From: Polyangiaceae bacterium
GTDB lineage: Bacteria > Myxococcota_A > Polyangia > Polyangiales > Polyangiaceae
Assembly: GCA_029941785.1 (NCBI GenBank)
Contig: JAPYTK010000030.1
Coordinates: 1 to 38,062, forward strand
Direction of reading: 5' to 3'
DNA: 38,062 nt
The translations under genes were made by a program, and so were the position numbers. Shown here in pieces: positions 25,187-33,614 of this stretch. Within the stretch, counting starts at the first letter, position 1, and every line of letters begins with the position of its first letter. Below the pieces are notes generated by a model. The model saw only the letters and a program-made list of their open reading frames with translations, was not told where the DNA came from and did no database searches.

Positions 25187-26229
25187 CAGACACGCAAGCC
25201 ATACCGATCGCGCCACTGCTCGAGCGTCTGTGCCGTGGGGAGCAGCTATCCCGCGACGAAAGCCAGGGGCTGTTCGCCTCCGTGATGCGCGGTGAGGTCA
25301 GCGAAATCCACCTGACAGCCTTGCTCACGGCTTTGAAGGCGAAGGGGGAAACTCCAGAAGAAATCGCGGGTGCAGCGTTGGCGATGCGCGAAGCGGCGCG
25401 TTCGCTCGACACGGGCTCCCTGCAAGTGGCGGACAACTGCGGGACGGGTGGTGACGGCGCACACACGGTCAACATCTCTACCGCTGCCGCGATCATCGCC
25501 GCCGAAGGCGGCAGCAAGATGGCCAAACACGGCAATCGCAGCGTGTCCTCACGCTGTGGATCCGCCGATGTCCTCGAGCAACTCGGCCTCCGGATCGATG
25601 CTCCCCCCTCCGTCGCGCTGCAGTGCCTGGAACAGGCGGGGATCTGTTTCCTGTTCGCCCCGCAATATCACGCCGGCGTACGTCACGCGATGCCCGTTCG
25701 GCGTGCGCTCGGCGTGCGGACCATGTTCAACCTGCTCGGTCCTCTCGCCAACCCCGCTCGACCCGCGCATCAGCTCATCGGCGTCTATGATCCTTTGCGA
25801 TGCCGACCCTTGGCCGAGACCCTGGCTCTGCTCGGCACGAAGCGTGCGTTGGTCGTGCACGGCAGCGGACTCGACGAAATCGCGCTTCACGGCCCGACAA
25901 CAGCTGCCCTGCTCGACGACGGAGAAGTTCGGGACATGACGATTTCTCCGGCGGATGTGGGCGTCGAGGAGGCGCCGATCGAAGCCCTCCGTGGCGGCGA
26001 GCCCGAAGAAAACGCTGCCTGGCTGAGATCCCTTCTCGACGGCCAAGCGACCGACGCGCACATCGCCGCGGTCGCGATCAACGCCGGCGCGATGTTGTGG
26101 ATCAGCGAACAGGCCGCCAGCCACCGTGAAGGCACGGCGAAGGCAAACGAGATCATTCGCAGTGGGCGGGCAGCCGAGCGCTTCGAACGCTGGTGCACTT
26201 TGTCCCAAGAAGGCGCTGGAGCCGCCTGA
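25183..26229 (+). CDS. trpD: Anthranilate phosphoribosyltransferase
   Basis: 348 residues from ATG 25183, which overlaps the trpG stop; an upstream frame start at 25144 is inside trpG and not supported. It transfers phosphoribosyl from PRPP to anthranilate. The PRPP site CGTGGDG (86-92) and NISTAAA follow the N-terminal helical domain, then KHGNRSVSS (115-123) and RHAMPVRRALGVRTMFNLLGPL (anthranilate/product region). The sequence (CFLFAPQYHAGVRHAMPVR) matches the E. coli TrpD half closely. Three bases separate it from trpCF, the only junction of the trp part without overlap. Confidence 0.95.
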   Translation: MTDTQAIPIAPLLERLCRGEQLSRDESQGLFASVMRGEVSEIHLTALLTALKAKGETPEEIAGAALAMREAARSLDTGSLQVADNCGTGGDGAHTVNISTAAAIIAAEGGSKMAKHGNRSVSSRCGSADVLEQLGLRIDAPPSVALQCLEQAGICFLFAPQYHAGVRHAMPVRRALGVRTMFNLLGPLANPARPAHQLIGVYDPLRCRPLAETLALLGTKRALVVHGSGLDEIALHGPTTAALLDDGEVRDMTISPADVGVEEAPIEALRGGEPEENAAWLRSLLDGQATDAHIAAVAINAGAMLWISEQAASHREGTAKANEIIRSGRAAERFERWCTLSQEGAGAA

Positions 26230-26232
26230 GTC

Positions 26233-27639
26233 ATGGTACTCGATGCCATCGTCCAGCGAACGAGGCGGGATGTCGCTGCTCGGAAAGACGACACCCCACT
26301 TCATTCCTTCGACAAACTCATCAACCCTTCCGATCGTAGTCTCGAGGATGCGTTGCGATCGCCCGGCACGAGCTTCATCCTCGAATGCAAGAAGGCCTCA
26401 CCCTCACAGGGGGTCATCCGAGCCGACTTCGATCCGAGCGCCATCGCCGCAAGCTATGCACCCTTCGCGAGCGCCATCAGCGTGTTGACGGACGCTCCTC
26501 ATTTCCAGGGGAGCCATGCCTACCTCAGGCAAGTGCGCCAGCACGTCAGGCAACCGGTCCTGTGTAAAGACTTCATTGTCGACCCCTACCAGATCTTCGA
26601 GGCCCGCCATCATGGCGCGGACGCCGTACTCCTGATGTGCTCTCTGCTCTCTTCGAAGGAACTCGCCGAACTGTACGCCTTGGCGACGGAGCTGGGACTC
26701 GACGCTCTCATCGAGGTCCACGACAGCGACGAGGTCGTGCAGGCGGTCGATGCTGGCGCGCGCATCATCGGAATCAACAACCGAAACCTCAAGACACTCG
26801 ACGTCGATCTCGCCACCACCGACACCTTGGCCCCGCTCATTCCCGATGGCGCCGTGCGCATCTGTGAGTCCGGGATCCGCGACCACGCAGACGTGGTCCG
26901 ACTTCGAAGCCTCGTCGACGGCTTTCTCGTGGGAACGAGCTTGATGCGCCACCCCGATCTGGATTCCGCCGTGCGGCAACTGCTGTTCGGTCGGGTCAAG
27001 ATTTGCGGTCTGACCAATCCCCAGGACGCGCTTCGCGCCCATGGTGCCGGCGCCCTTTACGGCGGTCTCGTGTTTTGGCCCGGATCGTCACGCGCCGTAT
27101 CCGCGGATACCGCACCGTCTGTCATGGCGGGCGCGCCCCTTCGTTGGGTGGGCGTATTCGTCGACGCAGCCATGGAGGAGGTTCACGGCACCGCGACCAC
27201 GCTTGGACTCAGCGCGGTGCAGCTGCACGGCAGCGAGGACGATGCCTATGTCCGCGCCCTACGGGAGGTCTTGCCAAGCAGCTGCCAACTGTGGCGAGCG
27301 AAGCGAATGGGCGGCGCGGCGGGCACCGGGATCCCCGATGCCACGACCTTGGGAATGGACCGCGTCCTGCTCGACGCCTTCCACGCCGAACAGCCTGGGG
27401 GAACAGGCCAACGATTCGGCTGGGACGCCGTCGCATCCCACGCAGGGCGGCACGAGATCATCCTCAGCGGAGGGCTCGCGCCCGAGAATATTCAGGAGGC
27501 CGACGCCATCGGCTGCTGGGGGCTCGATTTATCCAGCGGGGTCGAAGCGGAGCCCGGAAAAAAAGATGCCGCACTTCTCGAGAATCTCTTTTTCACCTTG
27601 CGGAGCGGCGCCGTTGGGTCCAACCGGGATACCCCATGA
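26233..27639 (+). CDS. trpCF: Fused indole-3-glycerol phosphate synthase and phosphoribosylanthranilate isomerase
   Basis: 468 residues, two (beta/alpha)8 barrels. The TrpC barrel (1-250) has [15 protein letters not shown] (Glu51, Lys53), [32 protein letters not shown] and CESGI. The TrpF barrel begins at VKICGLT with catalytic Cys258, then [26 protein letters not shown], a VLLDAF segment with the catalytic Asp and [10 protein letters not shown]. Isomerase (F) acts before synthase (C) in the pathway. A fused C-F order is the hallmark of enteric trp operons; most bacteria have separate genes. The stop overlaps the trpB start (ATGA). Confidence 0.95.
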   Translation: MVLDAIVQRTRRDVAARKDDTPLHSFDKLINPSDRSLEDALRSPGTSFILECKKASPSQGVIRADFDPSAIAASYAPFASAISVLTDAPHFQGSHAYLRQVRQHVRQPVLCKDFIVDPYQIFEARHHGADAVLLMCSLLSSKELAELYALATELGLDALIEVHDSDEVVQAVDAGARIIGINNRNLKTLDVDLATTDTLAPLIPDGAVRICESGIRDHADVVRLRSLVDGFLVGTSLMRHPDLDSAVRQLLFGRVKICGLTNPQDALRAHGAGALYGGLVFWPGSSRAVSADTAPSVMAGAPLRWVGVFVDAAMEEVHGTATTLGLSAVQLHGSEDDAYVRALREVLPSSCQLWRAKRMGGAAGTGIPDATTLGMDRVLLDAFHAEQPGGTGQRFGWDAVASHAGRHEIILSGGLAPENIQEADAIGCWGLDLSSGVEAEPGKKDAALLENLFFTLRSGAVGSNRDTP

Positions 27640-28826
27640 TAGGAGACGGACGATTCGGTGAGTATGGAGGCATGTTCGTGCCTCAGATTCTGTTGCCCGC
27701 GCTCGAACAGCTCGAGACCGCGTTCCTCGACGCGCAGTCGGACGATACCTTCGCGGCCGAGCTGCAAGAATTGCTCGAGCATTACGCCGGCCGCCCGACG
27801 CCACTGTATCGATGCCGCAATCTCTGCAGCGACACGGCCACGCAGATCTACCTCAAACGGGAGGACCTCTTGCATGGCGGCGCTCACAAGACCAACCAAG
27901 TTCTCGCGCAAGGCCTACTCGCCAAACGGCTCGGCAAATCGCGTCTCATCGCGGAGACGGGTGCCGGTCAGCATGGTGTCGCCACGGCGATGGTCGGTGC
28001 CGTCCTCGGACTTCAAACCTGTATCTACATGGGAGCGAAAGACGTCGCCCGACAACGACCCAATGTGTACAGGATGCGGCTGTTCGGCGCAGAGGTCATC
28101 GCCGTCGAGAACGGCTCCAAGACGCTCAAGGACGCCATCAACGAGGCCCTTCGCGATTGGGCGGCGAGCTTCGACCACACGCACTACGTGCTAGGGACCG
28201 CAGCAGGCCCCCACCCCTTTCCCACCTTGGTCCGCGAGTACCAGCGCGTCATTGGACGAGAGGCGCGCGCACAAATCCTCGAGCAGCTTGGCCGGCTACC
28301 GGACGCCGTCGTCGCTTGCGTCGGCGGGGGCTCGAACGCGATCGGGATTTTCGCCGATTTCATCGATGATTCAGAGGTCGCGCTCATCGGTGTCGAGCCC
28401 GGGGGAGAAGGGCTCGACACGGGCAAACACGGAGCGTCCTTGTTGAAGGGCCGCACCGGGATCCTCCACGGTACTCGCAGCCTCATTCTGCAAGACGAGG
28501 ATGGCCAGATCCAGGAAACGCACAGCATCTCCGCTGGGCTCGATTACCCGGGCGTAGGACCACAGCATGCAGCCCTGCAAGCCAGCGGCCGAGCGAGTTA
28601 CGTGGCGATCGATGACGATGAGGCCGTCCGCGCCTTTCACACCTTGTCGCAAAATGAAGGGATCATTCCCGCTCTCGAGTCGGCCCATGCGGTCGCCCAC
28701 GCCATGCGGATGGCCGAATCGCCCAGCGCCCCAGCGGCCTTGATCGTCAACCTGTCGGGGCGCGGCGACAAAGACCTCGACACGATGATCGCGCGGCAAG
28801 ACGCCATGCGGAAAGAAGGGTCATGA
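27636..28826 (+). CDS. trpB: Tryptophan synthase beta chain
   Basis: 396 residues, start fixed by the ATGA overlap with trpCF and by the conserved opening [13 protein letters not shown]. It joins indole and serine by PLP chemistry. The PLP Lys is Lys85 (HGGAHKTNQ), the phosphate loop is GGGSNAIG (about 229-236), and the ETGAGQHG substrate loop (about 107-114) is intact. The sequence tracks the E. coli TrpB closely ([15 protein letters not shown], YMGAKDVxRQxPNV). It is TrpB1, the type that partners with TrpA, rather than TrpB2. Confidence 0.97.
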   Translation: MIGDGRFGEYGGMFVPQILLPALEQLETAFLDAQSDDTFAAELQELLEHYAGRPTPLYRCRNLCSDTATQIYLKREDLLHGGAHKTNQVLAQGLLAKRLGKSRLIAETGAGQHGVATAMVGAVLGLQTCIYMGAKDVARQRPNVYRMRLFGAEVIAVENGSKTLKDAINEALRDWAASFDHTHYVLGTAAGPHPFPTLVREYQRVIGREARAQILEQLGRLPDAVVACVGGGSNAIGIFADFIDDSEVALIGVEPGGEGLDTGKHGASLLKGRTGILHGTRSLILQDEDGQIQETHSISAGLDYPGVGPQHAALQASGRASYVAIDDDEAVRAFHTLSQNEGIIPALESAHAVAHAMRMAESPSAPAALIVNLSGRGDKDLDTMIARQDAMRKEGS

Positions 28827-29620
28827 GTCGCTTCGCCACGATGTTCGACCGACTCGCGGCACGCGATGAACACGCATTTGTGCCGTTTTGCGTGCTCGGC
28901 GATCCCTCCCCCGACGAGACCTTGCCCATTCTCCTCGCGCTGTGCGAGGGCGGGGCCGACGCGCTCGAGCTTGGGATCCCGTTCTCCGATCCTGTCGCAG
29001 ACGGGCCCACGATCCAAGCCGCTGCCGGCCGAGCCCTCGACGCGGGAACGCGCCCGCAGGATGCCTTCGCGATCATCGCCCGCTTGCGCGAGACACAAGC
29101 GGACATCCCGATTGGCCTGCTCGTCTACGCCAACTTGCTCGAAGCACGGGGCATGGACCACTTCTATCGGCGCGCCCACGCCGCCGGTGTCGATGCCATA
29201 CTCGTCGCCGATGTACCTACCGCCGAGGCGGCCCCCTACCTAAAGAGCGCAGCCGCCAACGGGATCGACCCCGTCATGATCGCCACGCCCAACGCCAGCG
29301 ACGATGAACTCGAGACCATCGCCTCGATGAGCCGCGGTTTCACCTATGTCGTCAGCCGCAAGGGTGTGACCGGCACCAAAGTGACAGCCGGAACGGGCCA
29401 CCACACCACGGTCCGCCAACTCGCCAGCTACGGAGCGCCGCCCGCACTCGTCGGCTTCGGGATCAGCACGCCCGAACACGTCCGCTCAGCCTGCTCAAGC
29501 GGCGCAGCCGGAGCGATCAGCGGTTCGGCTGTGGTGCGCCTCATCGCCTCCGCGCAAGGCGAAACGCGACATCGAGCACTACGCGACTTCGTTTCCGAAA
29601 TGAAGCAAGCGACGCGGTGA
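28823..29620 (+). CDS. trpA: Tryptophan synthase alpha chain
   Basis: 265 residues. It cleaves indole-3-glycerol phosphate to indole for TrpB. The catalytic acids Glu49 ([11 protein letters not shown]) and Asp60 (VADGPT) fall at the same positions as in E. coli TrpA. The mobile loops ([19 protein letters not shown]) and the phosphate site GFGIS and GAISGSAVV are present. The ATG overlaps the trpB stop with an AAGAAGGG site just upstream. It is the last gene of the tight cluster; a MATE transporter follows after 25 bases. Confidence 0.97.
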   Translation: MSRFATMFDRLAARDEHAFVPFCVLGDPSPDETLPILLALCEGGADALELGIPFSDPVADGPTIQAAAGRALDAGTRPQDAFAIIARLRETQADIPIGLLVYANLLEARGMDHFYRRAHAAGVDAILVADVPTAEAAPYLKSAAANGIDPVMIATPNASDDELETIASMSRGFTYVVSRKGVTGTKVTAGTGHHTTVRQLASYGAPPALVGFGISTPEHVRSACSSGAAGAISGSAVVRLIASAQGETRHRALRDFVSEMKQATR

Positions 29621-29645
29621 AGCAATCAGGCTACAAGACCCCGAA

Positions 29646-30968
29646 TTGAAGCGCGAACGCTACAAGACCATCCTCGTGCTTGCGCTGCCCATCATGGGCG
29701 GCATGGTCTCGCAGAACGTGATGAACCTCGTCGATACGGCGATGGTTGGCACGCTTGGAGACGCCGCCCTCGCGGCGGTTGGCATGAGCAGCTTCGCCAA
29801 CTTCATGGCCCAGGCCTTCCTGATGGGCCTGTCATCGGGCGTGCAAGCCATGGCGGCACGGCGCCTTGGCGAGGCGGCCACGGATCGGATGGCGGCTCCG
29901 CTAAACGGTGGTCTTCTCGTGGCCCTGGTCATCGGCATTCCGCTCAGCATCCTGCTGTTCACCTATGCGCCTTTGCTCTATCCCTACCTCAACGATGATC
30001 CGCAGGTGATCGCGGAGGGTGTTCCCTATCTACGGGCGCGCCTTTGCTCGATCACGGCAGTGGGCATGAACTTCGCGTTCCGAGGCTATTTCAACGGGGT
30101 CAACCTCTCGAAGATCTACCTTCGCTCACTGCTCATCATGCACGCGTTCAACCTGGTGCTGAGCTATGGACTCATTTTCGGCGAGTTTGGCATGCCCCAA
30201 CTCGGCGCGACCGGTGCGGGTGTCGGCAGTGCGATCGCGACCTACATCGGGACGATCGTTTATATCGTCATGGCCCTGCGCGTCGCTCGTGGCGCGGGTT
30301 TCCTGCGTGGCCTCCCGGATCGCGAAACGATGAAGAAGATGCTCCAGCTCAGCGTGCCCAGCGGCTTTCGGCAGTTGTTCTTCGCCGGAGGCCTGACGGC
30401 CCTCTTCTGGATCGTCGGCCGAGTGAGCACGACGGCGCTCGCAGCAGCCAACGTGGTCATCAATCTCATGCTCGTCGGCATCCTTCCAGGGATCGGTCTT
30501 GGCTTGGCCGCCGCCTCACTCGTCGGCCAATCACTCGGTCGAGGTGAGCCGGACGACGCGAAACAGTGGGGCTGGGATGTCGTCAAGGTGGGCGTGCTCG
30601 GCATGGGCGTGGTCGGACTTCCTATGTTGCTTGTGCCCGATCTCTTGCTCGGCGTTTTCATCCACGATGCGGGAACGTTGGCCGAAGCGCGGGTCCCCCT
30701 CATGATCATCGGCGGCGTCATCGCGGTCGATGCCGTTGGCCTCGTCCTGCAAAATGCCTTGCTGGGCGCAGGAGACAGCACGCGGGTGATGGTCCTCGTC
30801 GTCGGACTGCAATGGCTCGTCTTCCTCCCCGCCGCATACCTCGTGGGCCCGGTCTGGGGCTACGGACTCGTCGGGATCTGGGTCGCGCAAGCAATCTACC
30901 GCGCCATTCAGGCGAGCATGTTCGCCGTCCTATGGCAGCGGGGTCGCTGGACCGAAGTGGAAGTCTAG
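29646..30968 (+). CDS. MATE family multidrug/metabolite exporter
   Basis: 440 residues, about 12 membrane segments. The N-terminal MATE pattern is clear: LPIMGGMVSQNVMNLVDTAMVGTLG, and a related second-half pattern SVPSGFRQLFFAGGLTALFWIVGRVS starts near residue 235. MATE proteins export cations or drugs in exchange for sodium or protons across the inner membrane. The best start is TTG at 29646; no ATG precedes the first membrane segment and the ribosome-binding site is weak. It lies 25 bases after trpA on the same strand, so it may belong to the aro-trp transcript, perhaps exporting an aromatic product. That link is inference. Confidence 0.9.
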   Translation: MKRERYKTILVLALPIMGGMVSQNVMNLVDTAMVGTLGDAALAAVGMSSFANFMAQAFLMGLSSGVQAMAARRLGEAATDRMAAPLNGGLLVALVIGIPLSILLFTYAPLLYPYLNDDPQVIAEGVPYLRARLCSITAVGMNFAFRGYFNGVNLSKIYLRSLLIMHAFNLVLSYGLIFGEFGMPQLGATGAGVGSAIATYIGTIVYIVMALRVARGAGFLRGLPDRETMKKMLQLSVPSGFRQLFFAGGLTALFWIVGRVSTTALAAANVVINLMLVGILPGIGLGLAAASLVGQSLGRGEPDDAKQWGWDVVKVGVLGMGVVGLPMLLVPDLLLGVFIHDAGTLAEARVPLMIIGGVIAVDAVGLVLQNALLGAGDSTRVMVLVVGLQWLVFLPAAYLVGPVWGYGLVGIWVAQAIYRAIQASMFAVLWQRGRWTEVEV

Positions 30969-31181
30969 CGTGTCGAGGGGCCCGAGGGTCGAGTCCGCTC
31001 CACAGCAGCTGCCGTTTCGCTGCCAGCTCGGCGCCGTGTCGGTTCCGCAATGGTGGTGTACGCAAGTTGCGCAACGGGCATGGTCGCTTCCGACGCGATT
31101 CCCCGTTTTCCGGTCATTCGCGCATCTCGTGCTGGCCCGCTGCTAGTGGTACACTTCGTGCATCGTCGGTAAGCGCCCCTC
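30969..31181 (+). promoter_or_regulatory. Intergenic region before the secreted cassette, with palindrome
   Basis: This 213-base stretch carries no gene. It holds a 10-base perfect palindrome GTTGCGCAAC (31066-31075), sharing TTGCGCAA with the palindrome at 11162-11173. A TACACT (31149-31154) resembles a -10 element about 30 bases before the ATG, though no good -35 is paired with it. It probably includes the end of the MATE transcript and the promoter of the next three genes. Confidence 0.4.
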
Positions 31182-32888
31182 ATGAAACGATTCGCCCTCC
31201 TGTTGTTGACTCTGCTCGTTGTCGCCGTCGCCCACGATCCCGGTCGGGTCGCCGCCGCCCCGGAGGACGCAGCCGACACCGCCTGCAAGCTGCACGACGA
31301 ACTCTCTGCCACGCGGCGCCTCCGACGCACCGCGCTCGCGCTTCTCGGTCGGATCCCGACCATGGACGAGTATGCCCAAGTATCAGGTCAGGCATCCGAC
31401 GATCCCGTCTTCGGAACCATCATCGACGAGTGGCTGAAGAGCGACGACTACCGCCTCCACATGCGGCGCTATCATATGGAGCTCTTGTGGACGAACCCGG
31501 CCGGCGCAGCCATCATGGACGGTGGGCATACCCTCTTCCCCATCGCGCCCAACCTGCCCGTTTGGTGGCTGCCGGCAAAACAGCGCAGCAAGAGCTACCG
31601 GGGGGGCAATGGCAGTCATAGCTGCCAGAACGTCGCCCAGACGACCCTCCAGGCCAGTTACCTGCCCGGTGATGCACCCTTCTGCGAGCCCAAAGGCAGC
31701 GACAACGCGGGCGCCTACTGTCAGGAGGGCTGGGTCGAGATAAATCCCTTCTTCGACCCGAACATCAAGATCAAGGTCTGCGCCTTCGAAGCGCAGACCG
31801 CAGCGACCTACATTCAGCCCGACGGCTCCAATTACTACAACAGCGGCACGACCGCGCCCTGCAATCAACGCCAAGCCCGCGGGCAAAAAGGCTGCGGCTG
31901 CGGCGCCAACTTGCGCTGGTGCCTCTTCGAGCGGACCTATGACGCGAAAAAGGAAATCTGGGCGGCGATGCAAGAACAACTCTTGCGGCTTGTCGATGAT
32001 CACACCGCCGGTGGCGAGCCCTACGACGAGATGCTCACGACCAAGAAAAGTTACTCCAACGGTATTTTAGACCACTATCTGAAGCACCAAGCCGCCGGCA
32101 ACAACTACACAAGCATCTTCAACCGGCCAGGTGATGATGCCTCCACACTGCCCGCAGATCCACAGTGGTTCGACGAGAGTTGGCACGCTGTGACCCGCCC
32201 TGGTGCTCACGCAGGGATCCTGACGCTGCCCGCCTACCTCCTTCGATACCAAACCGGCCGGGCCCGAGCCAATCGCTTCCGCATCGCGTTTCTCGGCCAG
32301 TATTTTTTGCCGCCGAGTACCGACGATACCGACGGCTGCTCGCCCAGTGCAGCGGATCTGACGAAACGTTGCATCTGCCGCGGCTGCCACCAAACGCTCG
32401 AGCCGCTCACGAGCTATTTCGGCGCCTTCGCGGAAGCTGGCAGTTCGATGCTGACGCACTTCGCCAAGGAAACAGCCACGATCGAAGGGTGCGCCACGCA
32501 GATCCTCCCCGGCAGCAATGGCGTGTGCGTTCGCTTCTACCGACCGATCGAAAAGAACAGCACGACCGTCTACCGAATTAACCCGCTGGAGTTCGCAGAT
32601 GACCACGCCGAATATGATACGCACTACGATCAGGGGCCCGAAGGCATCGTCGTCGACGAAGCGCTAAAGCCCTACGGCGGCAAGCCCTATTCGGTGCTCG
32701 CTTGGTCGACGGCCCGGCAACTCTTCGCCTTTCTCACACACCGTGAACTGTCGCTGTCCCTCGACGCCGGCACAAACGAACAAGAATTGCTCGATGAGCT
32801 CGCCACGGCCTTCGAAGAAAACGATTTCGACTTCAAATCGCTGAGCCGCGCAATCGTCATGCTCCCCACCTTCCGGAGGATGCCATGA
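31182..32888 (+). CDS. Exported CxxCH protein related to DUF1549/DUF1588 family
   Basis: 568 residues with an N-terminal signal peptide (KRFALLLLTLLVVAVA). The segment LRRTALALLGRIPTMDEY (about 47-64) recalls the opening of DUF1549 proteins of Planctomycetes. A Cys-rich middle (CNQRQARGQKGCGCGANLRWC, with breaks, about 225-248) is unusual. Near residue 400 is CICRGCHQTLEPLTSYFGAFAEAG, which has the CxxCH plus downstream layout of DUF1588 (CxxCH..xDPLGxxxExFD). The end, SLSRAIVMLPTFR, resembles DUF1585-type tails. I infer a secreted haem-binding protein of unknown function. Its stop overlaps the next gene (ATGA). Confidence 0.72.
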   Translation: MKRFALLLLTLLVVAVAHDPGRVAAAPEDAADTACKLHDELSATRRLRRTALALLGRIPTMDEYAQVSGQASDDPVFGTIIDEWLKSDDYRLHMRRYHMELLWTNPAGAAIMDGGHTLFPIAPNLPVWWLPAKQRSKSYRGGNGSHSCQNVAQTTLQASYLPGDAPFCEPKGSDNAGAYCQEGWVEINPFFDPNIKIKVCAFEAQTAATYIQPDGSNYYNSGTTAPCNQRQARGQKGCGCGANLRWCLFERTYDAKKEIWAAMQEQLLRLVDDHTAGGEPYDEMLTTKKSYSNGILDHYLKHQAAGNNYTSIFNRPGDDASTLPADPQWFDESWHAVTRPGAHAGILTLPAYLLRYQTGRARANRFRIAFLGQYFLPPSTDDTDGCSPSAADLTKRCICRGCHQTLEPLTSYFGAFAEAGSSMLTHFAKETATIEGCATQILPGSNGVCVRFYRPIEKNSTTVYRINPLEFADDHAEYDTHYDQGPEGIVVDEALKPYGGKPYSVLAWSTARQLFAFLTHRELSLSLDAGTNEQELLDELATAFEENDFDFKSLSRAIVMLPTFRRMP

Positions 32889-33598
32889 CACGACCAACGG
32901 CTCTCAGCCTTGCCCTCGCCGCCATCCTCTTGAGCATGACGGGGTTCCTCGCCTGCAGCGGCGGGCCCGACACCAACGGTCGACCGCTCGAGGTTGACCG
33001 CGAAGACCTAGGAGAAGTGGGACCCATCGATGACCTCAACGGCATCAACCAAGGCACATCGATCCGACGAATGACCCTGGGCGAGTTGGACAAGAGCGTG
33101 ACGGTGGCCGCTGGGCCCGCGGCCGACGGAAGCCCCATCTTCTGGCAAGCACTCGCGGGTCTCCCGCTCTCGGCGCTCGACAATCGCGCCTACGGCCCGG
33201 TCCTCGGCAAACCTGACTTTATTTCGCTCACGAGCGAGGACCCCAGCCCCAGCCCACTGTACGTCAAGTTCGTTCAAGACCTCTCGCGCGATGTCTGCAC
33301 ACAAATGGTGTTCGCCGACGCGACCAGACCGCCAAATCAAGCGAAGGTGCTGTGGCCCCATGCTCCGGTCGACAGCCCTGCAACCGAATCACAGATCGAC
33401 GAGAACCTAGGTTACTTGCTGCTCCGTTTTCTTGGACTCGAAGGGGACGAAGCGTCCGGCCGTGTCACGAGACTCCGAACCCTCTACTCCGTCGCAAAAA
33501 CCGACGCGGAGAAGGCAAACCCTCAAACAGCACAACATGCCGCCTGGGGGATCGTCTGCATCGCGCTCTTCGAAGATCCCGCCTTCCATCTGCACTAA
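32885..33598 (+). CDS. Lipoprotein of unknown function in DUF1501 cassette
   Basis: 237 residues. The N-terminus is a lipoprotein signal (LSMTGFLACSG, Cys near residue 24). The segment SIRRMTLGELDKSV (about 59-72) resembles the start of DUF1587-like domains (RRLTxxEYxxTV), and the C-terminus (AWGIVCIALFEDPAFHLH) resembles the closing segment of DUF1592/1549-type proteins. No haem or metal motif is seen. The start overlaps the stop of the CxxCH gene and the stop is 16 bases before the DUF1501 gene, so the three are almost certainly one transcript. Confidence 0.72.
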   Translation: MTRPTALSLALAAILLSMTGFLACSGGPDTNGRPLEVDREDLGEVGPIDDLNGINQGTSIRRMTLGELDKSVTVAAGPAADGSPIFWQALAGLPLSALDNRAYGPVLGKPDFISLTSEDPSPSPLYVKFVQDLSRDVCTQMVFADATRPPNQAKVLWPHAPVDSPATESQIDENLGYLLLRFLGLEGDEASGRVTRLRTLYSVAKTDAEKANPQTAQHAAWGIVCIALFEDPAFHLH

Positions 33599-33614
33599 CG
33601 AGGAGCCATCCACG

